The position numbers and the translations under genes are program-made. Below the pieces are notes generated by a model. The model was not told the origin of the DNA. It searched no databases and saw only the letters and a list, made by a program, of their open reading frames with translations. A stretch of DNA of 64,000 nt. It comes from Debaryomyces hansenii CBS767. Its lineage: Eukaryota > Ascomycota > Pichiomycetes > Serinales > Debaryomycetaceae. How positions within the stretch are numbered: the first letter of the stretch is position 1; each line of letters opens with the position of its first letter. The stretch is taken from assembly GCF_000006445.2 (NCBI RefSeq), contig NC_006047.2, forward strand, positions 1,612,001-1,676,000. Direction: 5' to 3'. Below, one piece after another: positions 38,425 through 46,153 of this stretch.

Positions 38425-39747
38425 CTATAGCTCACCAATTATTGGAATCTTCCACTTCAAGCCTTCCCTATCATAAGCACATACTCTCTTATTCTTGCTA
38501 TCCTTTTCCTTAGTTGCCAATTCTTCGTCTTCATCACATTCATGCCAGTCCATCTCAAAATCTCCAAATCTGTTAATGAATTGTCTTCGTTGGTATACAG
38601 TATTGAACTTAAACAAACGCTTTTTGAAGCGGTTGTTAAAATAGAAATCAGCATACTTCGTAAGGTCTTCAAATTCAATTTGATCATCCTTATTGGCATC
38701 ACTATTATTAATTGCTTCCATAGCTGCACTACTGTCGGAATTGAAATGATATCCATGCAAAAACTCCTTGTCGTATTGATCCCATATGGAATAAGGATCT
38801 GCCAAACCGTACTGTTGCTTTGTTTCTAGTTTCTCCAGAGCACCACCATTCTGAACATAGTTCAATGCCTTATAAAAATTTTTTAACGGAATATTGATGA
38901 AGTATCTGTAATCAGTTTCCTTGATCGTATAATAAAGTAAATCGTAATCATTAAATAGCATTGATGGCTGGCAAATATCAATAAAAAAAATGCGGAACCC
39001 AGACTTTAGGTATAGACCAATCTCCTCCATGACAACCTGGACTTTTCTGGTTTTATTATGCTCGTTAACATCGTTAGCTTCTGGGATGACAATCTCACCT
39101 AGCTTCATGAGGCAAAATTGCTTCTTGGGCAAAATATTGTTGATGTTTGTAGGAGGGTAGAATGTCTGGAGAACCGGGTTTCCATCCTCATCGTTGTACT
39201 TCACCTCAAATTTTGTGGTGCCGAGACCACTCCCATGCTTAAGGATTAGACCTATGTTCAAATTATAAGTTCCCGGAGATAACCACATGCTTTTAGTATA
39301 AGAGAGCAAGTACGTCCTATTGACTTCCACAAAATGATTGAACACATAGTTCGTGGGCTCGTCAATCTTGTAATCTTTGTACTCAGCAAACAATCTCTTG
39401 TTTTTCAAAAGCGAGTAGACGTACTTCCAGGAGTCTTTAATGTACATGCAATGTAATGGGTTATCGTCAAGAGCTTTCTCGATTGTTATATCCTCCAATT
39501 CCAAACGAGACGCTATTATATTTCTGGCCACGTTTCTGAACGAATCTAATGTCTTAATATAAACCTTCAACCACGGCAACACTTTAATAATAATATCCAT
39601 TATGCTCTCTCCAAATGTACGAACAATCTTCTCGTAGTACATGTCATTGTAAAGCATGTAAAAATGTGAACTAACATGCTTCAAAGCGCTTGACGGCTCA
39701 AGCGTTATCAATTGAACCTGGATTTCTAACGGTAGTTTGCCTATCAT
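38425..39747 (-). CDS. F-box-like protein with PP2-like module (ROY1/UCC1/YDR131C type)
   Basis: The 440-residue protein begins with a probable F-box, GKLPLEIQVQLITLEPSSALKHVSSHFYMLYND (about 3-36), the domain that binds Skp1 in SCF ubiquitin ligases. At about 150-200 is WLSPGTYNLNIGLILKHGSGLGTTKFEV, which resembles the PP2-like module seen after F-boxes in a small yeast family that includes Ucc1, Ydr131c and Roy1. The C-terminal third has conserved-looking Tyr/Asp-rich stretches (YADFYFNNRFKKRLFKFNTVYQRRQFINRFGDFEMDW). Substrate is unknown. The F-box call is moderately sure, the family member is not. The TTCACGTGAA palindrome lies 83 bp upstream. Confidence 0.65.
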   Translation of the reverse strand: MIGKLPLEIQVQLITLEPSSALKHVSSHFYMLYNDMYYEKIVRTFGESIMDIIIKVLPWLKVYIKTLDSFRNVARNIIASRLELEDITIEKALDDNPLHCMYIKDSWKYVYSLLKNKRLFAEYKDYKIDEPTNYVFNHFVEVNRTYLLSYTKSMWLSPGTYNLNIGLILKHGSGLGTTKFEVKYNDEDGNPVLQTFYPPTNINNILPKKQFCLMKLGEIVIPEANDVNEHNKTRKVQVVMEEIGLYLKSGFRIFFIDICQPSMLFNDYDLLYYTIKETDYRYFINIPLKNFYKALNYVQNGGALEKLETKQQYGLADPYSIWDQYDKEFLHGYHFNSDSSAAMEAINNSDANKDDQIEFEDLTKYADFYFNNRFKKRLFKFNTVYQRRQFINRFGDFEMDWHECDEDEELATKEKDSKNKRVCAYDREGLKWKIPIIGEL

Positions 39748-39827
39748 TGAACCCTAAGATCTGTAATACATTCTTACTGAATACTGGAAAGACGACTTTC
39801 TGCTTTTATGATTGCGGATGCTATATA

Positions 39828-39837
39828 TTCACGTGAA
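39828..39837. promoter_or_regulatory. TTCACGTGAA palindrome upstream of the F-box-like gene
   Basis: A 10-bp perfect palindrome centred on CACGTG, 81-90 bp before the ATG at 39747. It is a candidate bHLH (Cbf1-type) site. Confidence 0.45.
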
Positions 39838-40283
39838 TTGGACCCCTTTGATAAGCAGCTTCCAGATTTGCTCTCCAAATATCGGGGTCTTGATGGCTGG
39901 GGCCAACAGAGGTCCGTTTAGAGGAATTATTAGGATCAATGAAACGTAGCTGTACCATATAGGAGTCTCGAGACTAAAATTCTCCGTTCACTCGCATATT
40001 CTCCTACGAGACATAGCAATAGTATGTGTTGTTCTCAGCTGAATTCCCTGTATTTAACCGCAATAGCCCAGTACCCTGTCTCTATAAAGACCCTGTAAAC
40101 ACAACTGAACACAACATGTCTGCTTGCCTCATAGTCACTGTAGCTTCAGAGAACTGCATCGAACCATGTATGACGTCCTTAAAGACCGGGAATAATGATT
40201 TCACCGGTCAAACCTATACCGTACTCACATCATAGTCCTTAGACTTCCATGGGAGAATCCACCCTACTATCCAAATGCATATA

Positions 40284-40395
40284 ACATAACTACAGAAATG
40301 CATGGGACATACTACAAAAATTGGGACATAATGAAAGATGAAAGAAATATAAGTCATATAATAAACAACAAAAAATGGGACATAATTACAAAAAA
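40284..40395. repeat. degenerate direct repeats, GGGACATA(A/C)TACAAAAA type
   Basis: Related units begin at about 40284 (CATAACTACAGAAA), 40302 (ATGGGACATACTACAAAAA), 40321 (TTGGGACATAATGAAAG) and 40375 (ATGGGACATAATTACAAAAA). They share GGGACATA and/or CATAnTACA(A/G)AAA. Spacing is irregular. Confidence 0.6.
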
Positions 40396-40539
40396 TCGGT
40401 TCCATTTCCTTCCATTATAATCACAAGAATAACCCAAGAAAATATACACTTAACACATCACCCCCTCTCCACATAGACACTTCCATAACGTACCAGTTCA
40501 TTTCTTAGTCCTGATGTTTTCGTAGTAATAACAATTTTT

Positions 40540-40549
40540 GCGACACGTG
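40540..40549. promoter_or_regulatory. GCGACA overlapping CACGTG upstream of SBA1
   Basis: GCGACACGTG joins the GCGACA half-motif seen at other promoters in the window to a perfect CACGTG (40544-40549). It lies about 145-154 bp before the SBA1 ATG. Confidence 0.4.
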
Positions 40550-40560
40550 ATTTGGGAATC

Positions 40561-40584
40561 GAACGTTCGAGAAGGCGAAACTTC
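40561..40584 (+). promoter_or_regulatory. heat-shock element upstream of SBA1
   Basis: GAAcgTTCgaGAA at 40561-40573 is a perfect three-unit alternating nGAAn element. It is followed by a further GAAacTTC at 40577-40584. It lies about 110-133 bp before the SBA1 ATG. Co-chaperone genes are classical Hsf1 targets, so this is a likely working HSE. Confidence 0.75.
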
Positions 40585-40693
40585 CACTAGTGATTAAACG
40601 TTGCGATATAATGGAAGTATTAAATAGGTGGAAAAGAACAGTATTTTAAGCAATTGATCTAAATAATAAAGACATCGTTACAAAAAATACAAT

Positions 40694-41443
40694 ATGACTA
40701 CTGTTACACCAACCGTTTTATGGGCACAACGTTCTAATGCAGAAGATGCTAGTAAGAATGTGATTTATATGACTATTGAAGTCCTTGATCCAATTAATAT
40801 TAAATTGGACTTAACTTCCAGTAACTTAAAATTAAGTGCTGATTCACTGGACAATGGTACACACTATTCGTTAGAGTTGGAATTTTTTGATGAAATCGAT
40901 ACTGAAAACTCCCATAAGAATACTGAATCAGGACATCAAATCTACTTGATTTTGAGAAAGAAGAATTTGAAGGAAGAATTCTGGCCAAGATTAACTAAGG
41001 AAAAGTTGAAGTTGCACTACATCAAGACCGATTTTGACAAGTGGGTTGATGAAGATGAACAGGACGAACAGCCAGAAGAAGAACCAGACATGTCGAACAT
41101 GATGAACATGGGTGGAGGTGCCGGAGGCATGCCAGGCATGCCAGGCATGGGTGGAATGCCAGGTATGGGCGGTATGGGCGGTATGCCAGATATGGGTGCT
41201 ATGGGCGGAATGCCAGGTATGCCAGATATGAGTGCTATGGGTGGTGCTGGTGGTGCTGGAGGAATTGACTTTGCCCAAATGATGCAACAAATGGGTGGTG
41301 CCGGTGGTGAAGGTGGAAACTTTGATATCAGTCAATTGGCCAGTCAATTAGGCCAAGCTGGCGGAAATGTTGGCGGTGAAGAAGGTGAAGGCGAAGCTGA
41401 AGGTGAAGGCGAAGCTGAAGGTGAAGTAGAAGAAGTTAAATAA
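40694..41443 (+). CDS. SBA1: Hsp90 co-chaperone p23
   Basis: Sba1/p23 binds the closed ATP state of Hsp90 and slows its ATPase. The 249-residue product has the CS domain (about 1-125) with TPTVLWAQRSN, NVIYMTIEV, YSLELEFFDEID and the p23 signature EFWPRLTKEK followed by FDKWVDEDEQ. After it come a Gly/Met/Pro repeat (GMPGMGGM type) and an acidic EGEAEGEGEAEGE tail, as in other yeast Sba1 proteins. It is slightly longer than S. cerevisiae Sba1 (216) because of the repeat. A heat-shock element precedes it. Confidence 0.97.
   Translation: MTTVTPTVLWAQRSNAEDASKNVIYMTIEVLDPINIKLDLTSSNLKLSADSLDNGTHYSLELEFFDEIDTENSHKNTESGHQIYLILRKKNLKEEFWPRLTKEKLKLHYIKTDFDKWVDEDEQDEQPEEEPDMSNMMNMGGGAGGMPGMPGMGGMPGMGGMGGMPDMGAMGGMPGMPDMSAMGGAGGAGGIDFAQMMQQMGGAGGEGGNFDISQLASQLGQAGGNVGGEEGEGEAEGEGEAEGEVEEVK
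41098..41262 (+). repeat. GGM/PGM-coding repeat in SBA1
   Basis: In-frame short repeats of GGTATGCCA/GGCATGCCA/GGTATGGGC type encode Gly-Met-Pro units. The reading frame stays open. Confidence 0.8.
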
Positions 41444-41539
41444 GTTTAATAGTATTATATTTGCCTTACAGGTATTCCTAAGCGCGTACCCAAGGTGGAA
41501 ATCTACGTCAGTAAATTTACGTCGTTTCTATTATTGTAG

Positions 41540-42403
41540 TCATATAATTTTGGCCCATTTTGATAAGATTAGTCCGAGGGGAACAAGATCCACTTGTTTC
41601 GAACCGGTGTCAGTGAACTCGTTAGGTTCACCAACATTGTGGCTGCCTGGTATTGGAACTTCAAAGTTAGCCTCGTCCAATGCCACCGATCTTTCGTTAG
41701 GTCCCAGTATCACCGGGCCTTTATCATTGCGGCTCATTTCTTGTTGAATATTACTATCCGTTTGAGCAACATCACACGTCTTGTCTTCTTTCGGCTGCAA
41801 ATTGGGTACTTGCTTATTCCATATTATTGGCACATACGGCCTTTTATTATTAGTTTCTTCGATTTCGTCAAACGGCTCATTCAAATAAATTTCGTATTTC
41901 CTGTAGAACTTCAAGTTGTACATTAAGCTGCAAATAAAATTGACTGTCTTTGCCGAATAATCTTTCAAGTCCATAAATGCATCATTCAGTCCTTCCATAG
42001 TTTGATCATTTTCTTCATTCGCTTGCAACTTTTGTGCCATTATTTGATTACCTTTTTTTATGAAATACTCAAATATTCCGTAGACCCCAATTATCTTCGT
42101 ATCCTTGTCTATGGTTGGTAAATCCCGATGCTCAGCTCCACCTTTAACCAGAAAATGTTCACCCAAAACAGTAATTAGTTCTGATATTGATTCTATTAAA
42201 GTAACATTAATATTTCCAACGCTATTAATATAATTGACCGTAGTTGTAGGTTCTGGTCCATCTATATAATAATTTTCATATAATTTCGGATCTGCTATAA
42301 TGATATTAGCCTTTCCACATCCATGTTCTGGTCCATATAACTTTCCTAAAATCACATTTGTAAATTCTTTGAATGATGAGCAGTCATCAACGTACAGTAT
42401 CAT
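41540..42403 (-). CDS. unknown protein (287 aa)
   Basis: I do not recognise this protein. The N-terminal 170 residues look folded, with alternating hydrophobic strands and helices: MILYVDDCSSFKEFTNVILG, KANIIIADPKLYENYYI, NINVTLIESISELITVLGEHF, IIGVYGIFEYFIKK and NFICSLMYNLKFYRKYEIYL. No Walker motif, zinc ligand set or membrane span is visible. Residues 190-270 are polar and probably disordered. The last ten residues, GLILSKWAKII, form a hydrophobic amphipathic end that could be a docking helix. It shares a 203-bp divergent promoter with MRP4, which holds the best CGACAT palindrome in the window. A fast-evolving DNA-repair or adaptor protein is possible but not shown. Confidence 0.78.
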   Translation of the reverse strand: MILYVDDCSSFKEFTNVILGKLYGPEHGCGKANIIIADPKLYENYYIDGPEPTTTVNYINSVGNINVTLIESISELITVLGEHFLVKGGAEHRDLPTIDKDTKIIGVYGIFEYFIKKGNQIMAQKLQANEENDQTMEGLNDAFMDLKDYSAKTVNFICSLMYNLKFYRKYEIYLNEPFDEIEETNNKRPYVPIIWNKQVPNLQPKEDKTCDVAQTDSNIQQEMSRNDKGPVILGPNERSVALDEANFEVPIPGSHNVGEPNEFTDTGSKQVDLVPLGLILSKWAKII

Positions 42404-42462
42404 TGGTCCTTTATATACTTGTTATGTTTAATACTTATCTTTACCTCTAAGTATTCCTATAT

Positions 42463-42503
42463 CACACGACATTTGAAAATGTCGCTTTGCTTTGTGTCGT
42501 GTG
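42463..42503. promoter_or_regulatory. nested palindrome of CGACAT motifs in the MRP4 divergent promoter
   Basis: An outer inverted repeat, CACACGACA (42463-42471) and TGTCGTGTG (42495-42503), has perfect 9-bp arms. It encloses part of an inner palindrome, CGACATTT-GA-AAATGTCG (42467-42484), with perfect 8-bp arms. The elements lie 60-100 bp from the 42403 start and 104-144 bp from the MRP4 start. Confidence 0.6.
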
Positions 42504-42606
42504 TTTCTCAAATTTGAAAATTCCGAGCGAAAAATTTCAATATACCTTCAGTCTATAGGTTGTCCAACGTTGACTTAGGTTTATTGTAAGACTAGTAACG
42601 ACCAAA

Positions 42607-44013
42607 ATGATGGGCAGTTCCAAGTCGTGTGTTACCTTTCACCGAAGTATAGTCCGTGGTGCATTCCTTCGCCGCCAGGCATACTCTACTGCGGCTGTAG
42701 AGGAAAGATCATTGGAACAAATGAGTCAAAGAGAATTACGTGAAAAAGCGGTAGCTGAAGCACTTGCAAGAGAAGAAGAGGCGGCTGCTAAGGCCAAGGC
42801 ATTACGTGAATTGAAGAATCAAACTAGAGATTTACTTAGCACTTTGAATAAAATACCATCTACTTTAGTCAACTCCAGATTACAGAAATTACAAGGCGAG
42901 TTAGACGGAATTTCAAATCAAGAAAAGGTCAAACAATTGGATCAAGAGTTGGAAGAATTCATGTTTGAAAAGATGAACTTGCCACAATACGAAATCCAAA
43001 ATAGACCATGGGCTGTTGGACCTAAACAGACCATTTCCAGTGGTGAGCAAGGAAAAGATGACGATGCATCTACCCAAATCAAGTCTACCACATCCAATTC
43101 ATATACCAGCCAATTTCCAAACTTAAAACCAACCCCTGATTATAAACCATATTCAACACAAGAATTATATTTAAGGCAGTTGGCGCATTCCCGTCAATCT
43201 GGTAGTTTAGGTTCCGAATTATCCAACATTTACAAACCAAGAGATGAAGTCAGAAAGCCTCGCAGTATTTCAGAGACTACTATTTCTACATTAATGGCTG
43301 CCGGGTGTCATTTAGGTCATGCCAAGGCTATGTGGAGACCTTCTACCCAGCCATATATTTATGGTGAATACAACGGTATTCATTTAATAGACTTGAATGA
43401 AACTTTATCTGCGCTTAATAGAGCAACCCAAGTCATAAAGGGTGTCGCTGCTAAGGGTGGTGTCATTTTATATGTTGGAACCACCAAGAATTGGGAACAA
43501 CATCGTGCATTGGAAGAGGCTGCTAAGAGAACCCGTGGTTACTACGTCTCTAAGAGATGGGTCCCTGGTACTATCACTAATTTTACGGAAGTTACTAAAC
43601 AAATAGGAGGTAGTAGTAGAATTGAGGTCGACATGATGGACCAACCTACTGATCGTAAGTTGGGTGAGGAAACCTCTGGTAACCTCATCAAGCCAGATTT
43701 AATAGTCTTATTAAATCCTGTTGAAAACAGGAATTGTATTAATGAGTGTATCAAGCAGAGAATACCAACTATTGGTTTATGTGATACTGATATGGAACCA
43801 TCCTTGTTGACCTACCCAATTCCATGTAACGATGATTCGATGAGAGCATCTTCCTTAATGACTGGTATTTTATCTAAATCCGCCGAAGAAGGTTTAAACG
43901 AAAGATTAAACCTTTCCAAGGAATACAAAACTGCTCAATCGAAGTTTGGTAACAAATTAGCACAAAAAACTGCAAGAATTGTTAATTCTAGTACGCGTTC
44001 TGCTACTGCTTAA
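42607..44013 (+). CDS. MRP4: mitochondrial ribosomal protein uS2m
   Basis: Mrp4 is the mitochondrial small-subunit homologue of bacterial ribosomal protein S2. The N-terminus is basic and Ser/Arg-rich (KSCVTFHRSIVRGAFLRRQA), as expected for a matrix-targeting presequence. A charged coiled-coil extension follows (about 30-120). The S2 domain spans about 220-445: TLMAAGCHLGHAKAMWRPS, YGEYNGIHLIDLNETL, ILYVGTTKNWEQHRALEEAA, WVPGTITNFTEV and IPTIGLCDTDMEPSLLTYPIPCNDDS. It is longer than S. cerevisiae Mrp4 (394) because of the N-terminal extension. Two adjacent ATG codons start the frame. Confidence 0.96.
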   Translation: MMGSSKSCVTFHRSIVRGAFLRRQAYSTAAVEERSLEQMSQRELREKAVAEALAREEEAAAKAKALRELKNQTRDLLSTLNKIPSTLVNSRLQKLQGELDGISNQEKVKQLDQELEEFMFEKMNLPQYEIQNRPWAVGPKQTISSGEQGKDDDASTQIKSTTSNSYTSQFPNLKPTPDYKPYSTQELYLRQLAHSRQSGSLGSELSNIYKPRDEVRKPRSISETTISTLMAAGCHLGHAKAMWRPSTQPYIYGEYNGIHLIDLNETLSALNRATQVIKGVAAKGGVILYVGTTKNWEQHRALEEAAKRTRGYYVSKRWVPGTITNFTEVTKQIGGSSRIEVDMMDQPTDRKLGEETSGNLIKPDLIVLLNPVENRNCINECIKQRIPTIGLCDTDMEPSLLTYPIPCNDDSMRASSLMTGILSKSAEEGLNERLNLSKEYKTAQSKFGNKLAQKTARIVNSSTRSATA

Positions 44014-44083
44014 ATAAATTATATATATATTGTAGATAGTCCTTTTGAAATAATATTCATTAACAAATTATACTTGTACAAAC

Positions 44084-44494
44084 CTAGTAATTCATATGAA
44101 TTACCTTATCATTATCATTAGTGTCGTTATGTTTTGTTTTTAACCCTTTCTCTTGCACCTCTTGTAGAAAACGAAGTTTATGAGACTTCTGTGATACTAT
44201 ATACGCCTTAACATCTTCATCTTCAATATCATCCTCATTACAAGCCATATTATGTTCCAATGTATCAGCATCGATAACTAAATTAGATAGTTCAATTCCC
44301 TGTGGTCCTTTAAATATTTCAGTAGTCCTTGAATTATCTTGGCTCGACTCTGATAAATTTTTACCCATACCCTTCACCCGGAAACTACTTCCTTTGGATT
44401 CGACAAATAACCGAATATAATTCCTCTCGTCATCATTAGTATACACGTTATTGTGATACTGTAAAAATTCCAATTTTGAAATGGTTATAGTCAT
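44084..44494 (-). CDS. small hypothetical protein (136 aa)
   Basis: I do not recognise this protein. The frame is open for 26 codons further upstream, but no ATG is found there, so the ATG at 44494 (MTITISKLEFLQYHNN) is taken as the start. The product is polar: DERNYIRLFVESKGSSFRV could form a strand-helix unit, and GIELSNLVIDADTLE is followed by a charged helix (SQKSHKLRFLQEVQEKGLK). It lies between MRP4 and LAG1. The upstream sequence contains AACTAAT and TTTGCAG at about 44565-44610, which resemble a branch point and acceptor, but there is no room or ATG for a first exon before the LAG1 stop unless it overlaps LAG1. It is probably a fast-evolving small gene. Confidence 0.5.
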   Translation of the reverse strand: MTITISKLEFLQYHNNVYTNDDERNYIRLFVESKGSSFRVKGMGKNLSESSQDNSRTTEIFKGPQGIELSNLVIDADTLEHNMACNEDDIEDEDVKAYIVSQKSHKLRFLQEVQEKGLKTKHNDTNDNDKVIHMNY

Positions 44495-44663
44495 TACTAT
44501 AACTAATGTCTTCAGAAGTGAATTTTTCCACCCGAGAGCGTTAAATAGCTGCTTATGCACTACAAGCTGCAAATGAAAAAAATTAAATATTAGTTAAATA
44601 ATGTATATAAATAAGCTTACTATAGACAGTTACTAGGATACCAAGAAAGCCTTCGAGGTGAAA

Positions 44664-45923
44664 TTATTCGGTTTTCTTGGTTTCGTCTTCACCAGACTCG
44701 GTTTCTTCCTCATCTTCGTCATCACTTCTTTCATCCTTAGTACCACCACCAGCAACGTATCTCCACAAGATACGGAAAATCAAAAATAACCAGTAGGCAT
44801 TAACAATCTGCAACGCACCAATTAAGAAGAACACAATAGGTTGGGAAATCCAACATTTATATTGCTGAGTGTCCCAGTTAAGTTCCCATTCTCCGACGTT
44901 TCTAAATTCAGTTAATACAGACCATAAGATACGTAAATTGAGGTAGTGTCTCAAATAGATCCAAATTCCAACAAACAAAACGAAGAATGGGCCTGTTAAA
45001 GGAGAGTTCAAGTAGTTCAAAGTTTTCGAAGTAGCCAAGAAGAAGTCAGAAACATCCATAGTGATATAAACTGCTAAGCCCATCCAGGTAAAGTGGAAAC
45101 GGTACGAACACCAGATCAATGCAATGGTAATAATGTGGTGCAATACAAGCTCTTTGAAATCCTTACGAGGTTTCTCTAATTGCAAAATCAAAACAACAGA
45201 TTGTTGGACCCAAAATGCTGCTTGACCCAAATAGTACACCTTGAAGTAAAAATCATGGGTCTTGTGGGGGTAGCTTTCGTAAAATGGTAATGTTTCAAAA
45301 AACCATAATGGTAAGGTAGACATAATCCATAACCCAAATGGACCAGAAAATCCATAGTAGAACATCGCGTAGGTTTGTTCCATAAAACGTTTAGCTTTGG
45401 CCTCCTTGGTGATATTCAACCAAGTAGCGGTGGGCCTTAACACGCAGCACATCAAAAACTCTCTTAAGAATGTGAAAAAAATCGCATAAAATCCAACAAA
45501 ATAGAAATCGTTCATACCTTTACCATATTGGTCGGAACCTTCAATCTTATACGCTGGGATCATCATAGCTTCTAAAACCTGATGGATAATGGTATCTGGT
45601 CCAGAAACCAAAAATGCTCCCAATGCTGCCAATAACACGAGCAATGGATTAATCCAGGTATGTCTGTACGTGATTTCTCGATATGCAACTCCTATCTTCT
45701 TCACTATTGCCACATCCGAGTCTGACTCCTTCGACAATTCAACAATTCTGGCATCCGACTTCTTTCTTTGCGACTTAGACGTGTACAGTGTAGCAAATGA
45801 TGGTGAGGTGTCACCAACATCAATATTACCAACTGATGATCCACGACGACGGAGACCTGGTTGGGCACCCAGAGACGTACTTGGTCTTAGTGGTGACAAG
45901 TTCTTCTGTTCTGGCGACGGCAT
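44664..45923 (-). CDS. LAG1: ceramide synthase LAG1/LAC1 (TLC domain)
   Basis: The ER-membrane enzyme acylates sphingoid bases with very-long-chain fatty acyl-CoA to make ceramide. The 419-residue product has about seven hydrophobic segments and the TLC domain with the Lag1 motif: LVLHHIITIALIWCSYRF (paired catalytic histidines at about 262-263) and YITMDVSDFFLATSKTLNYL (conserved Asp at about 290). The C-terminus is acidic (DERSDDEDEEETE), with Asp/Glu/Ser sites as in yeast Lag1 and Lac1. S. cerevisiae has two paralogues, and the symbol here means the family. The ATG at 45923 matches the family start. Confidence 0.95.
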   Translation of the reverse strand: MPSPEQKNLSPLRPSTSLGAQPGLRRRGSSVGNIDVGDTSPSFATLYTSKSQRKKSDARIVELSKESDSDVAIVKKIGVAYREITYRHTWINPLLVLLAALGAFLVSGPDTIIHQVLEAMMIPAYKIEGSDQYGKGMNDFYFVGFYAIFFTFLREFLMCCVLRPTATWLNITKEAKAKRFMEQTYAMFYYGFSGPFGLWIMSTLPLWFFETLPFYESYPHKTHDFYFKVYYLGQAAFWVQQSVVLILQLEKPRKDFKELVLHHIITIALIWCSYRFHFTWMGLAVYITMDVSDFFLATSKTLNYLNSPLTGPFFVLFVGIWIYLRHYLNLRILWSVLTEFRNVGEWELNWDTQQYKCWISQPIVFFLIGALQIVNAYWLFLIFRILWRYVAGGGTKDERSDDEDEEETESGEDETKKTE

Positions 45924-46153
45924 TCTTATCTCTTAACTTAATATGAGAGAAGCGCTTGTGTAACGGATGTGAACAGTCTTTATACTTCTTGGTCGACATC
46001 GATGTTTTTTTAACGTAAATAAAATGATTATGTAATCGGGCCAATTTTTGTCCCCTATCATGAATCACTATCATTAGTTAGGGTTGCCTCCTTTATTAAT
46101 CGATCCAATTGGTACATTATAGATACAAATCCGGAATAATAGGGGCAGAGCGT
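45924..46153. promoter_or_regulatory. divergent promoter of LAG1 and HSE1
   Basis: This 230-bp shared promoter contains TTAGGGTT at 46078-46085, which reads AACCCTAA on the other strand and matches a Tbf1-type motif. A TCGACATCGATG stretch lies at about 45993-46004. Confidence 0.4.

Larger units (their letters stand above)
39748..40693. promoter_or_regulatory. long divergent promoter of the F-box-like gene and SBA1
   Basis: This 946-bp region is less AT-rich than the other spacers in its middle (about 39900-40260). It holds the E-box TTCACGTGAA (39828-39837) and three CCCTGT copies at about 40045-40096. Degenerate GGGACATA repeats occur at 40284-40395, and GCGACACGTG and a heat-shock element at 40540-40584. 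Short frames in it (40026-40235, 40214-40405) lack coding character. Confidence 0.5.

Noticed and set aside
40027..40116. Possible solo LTR with TGTTGTTCTCAG and CTGAACACAACA ends
   Set aside because: Only 90 bp long, the ends match at 10 of 12 positions, and no flanking target duplication is present (GTATG versus TGTCT).
40026..40405. Short frames between the F-box-like gene and SBA1
   Set aside because: The minus-strand frame is made of the local GGGACATA repeats, and the other shows no coding character.
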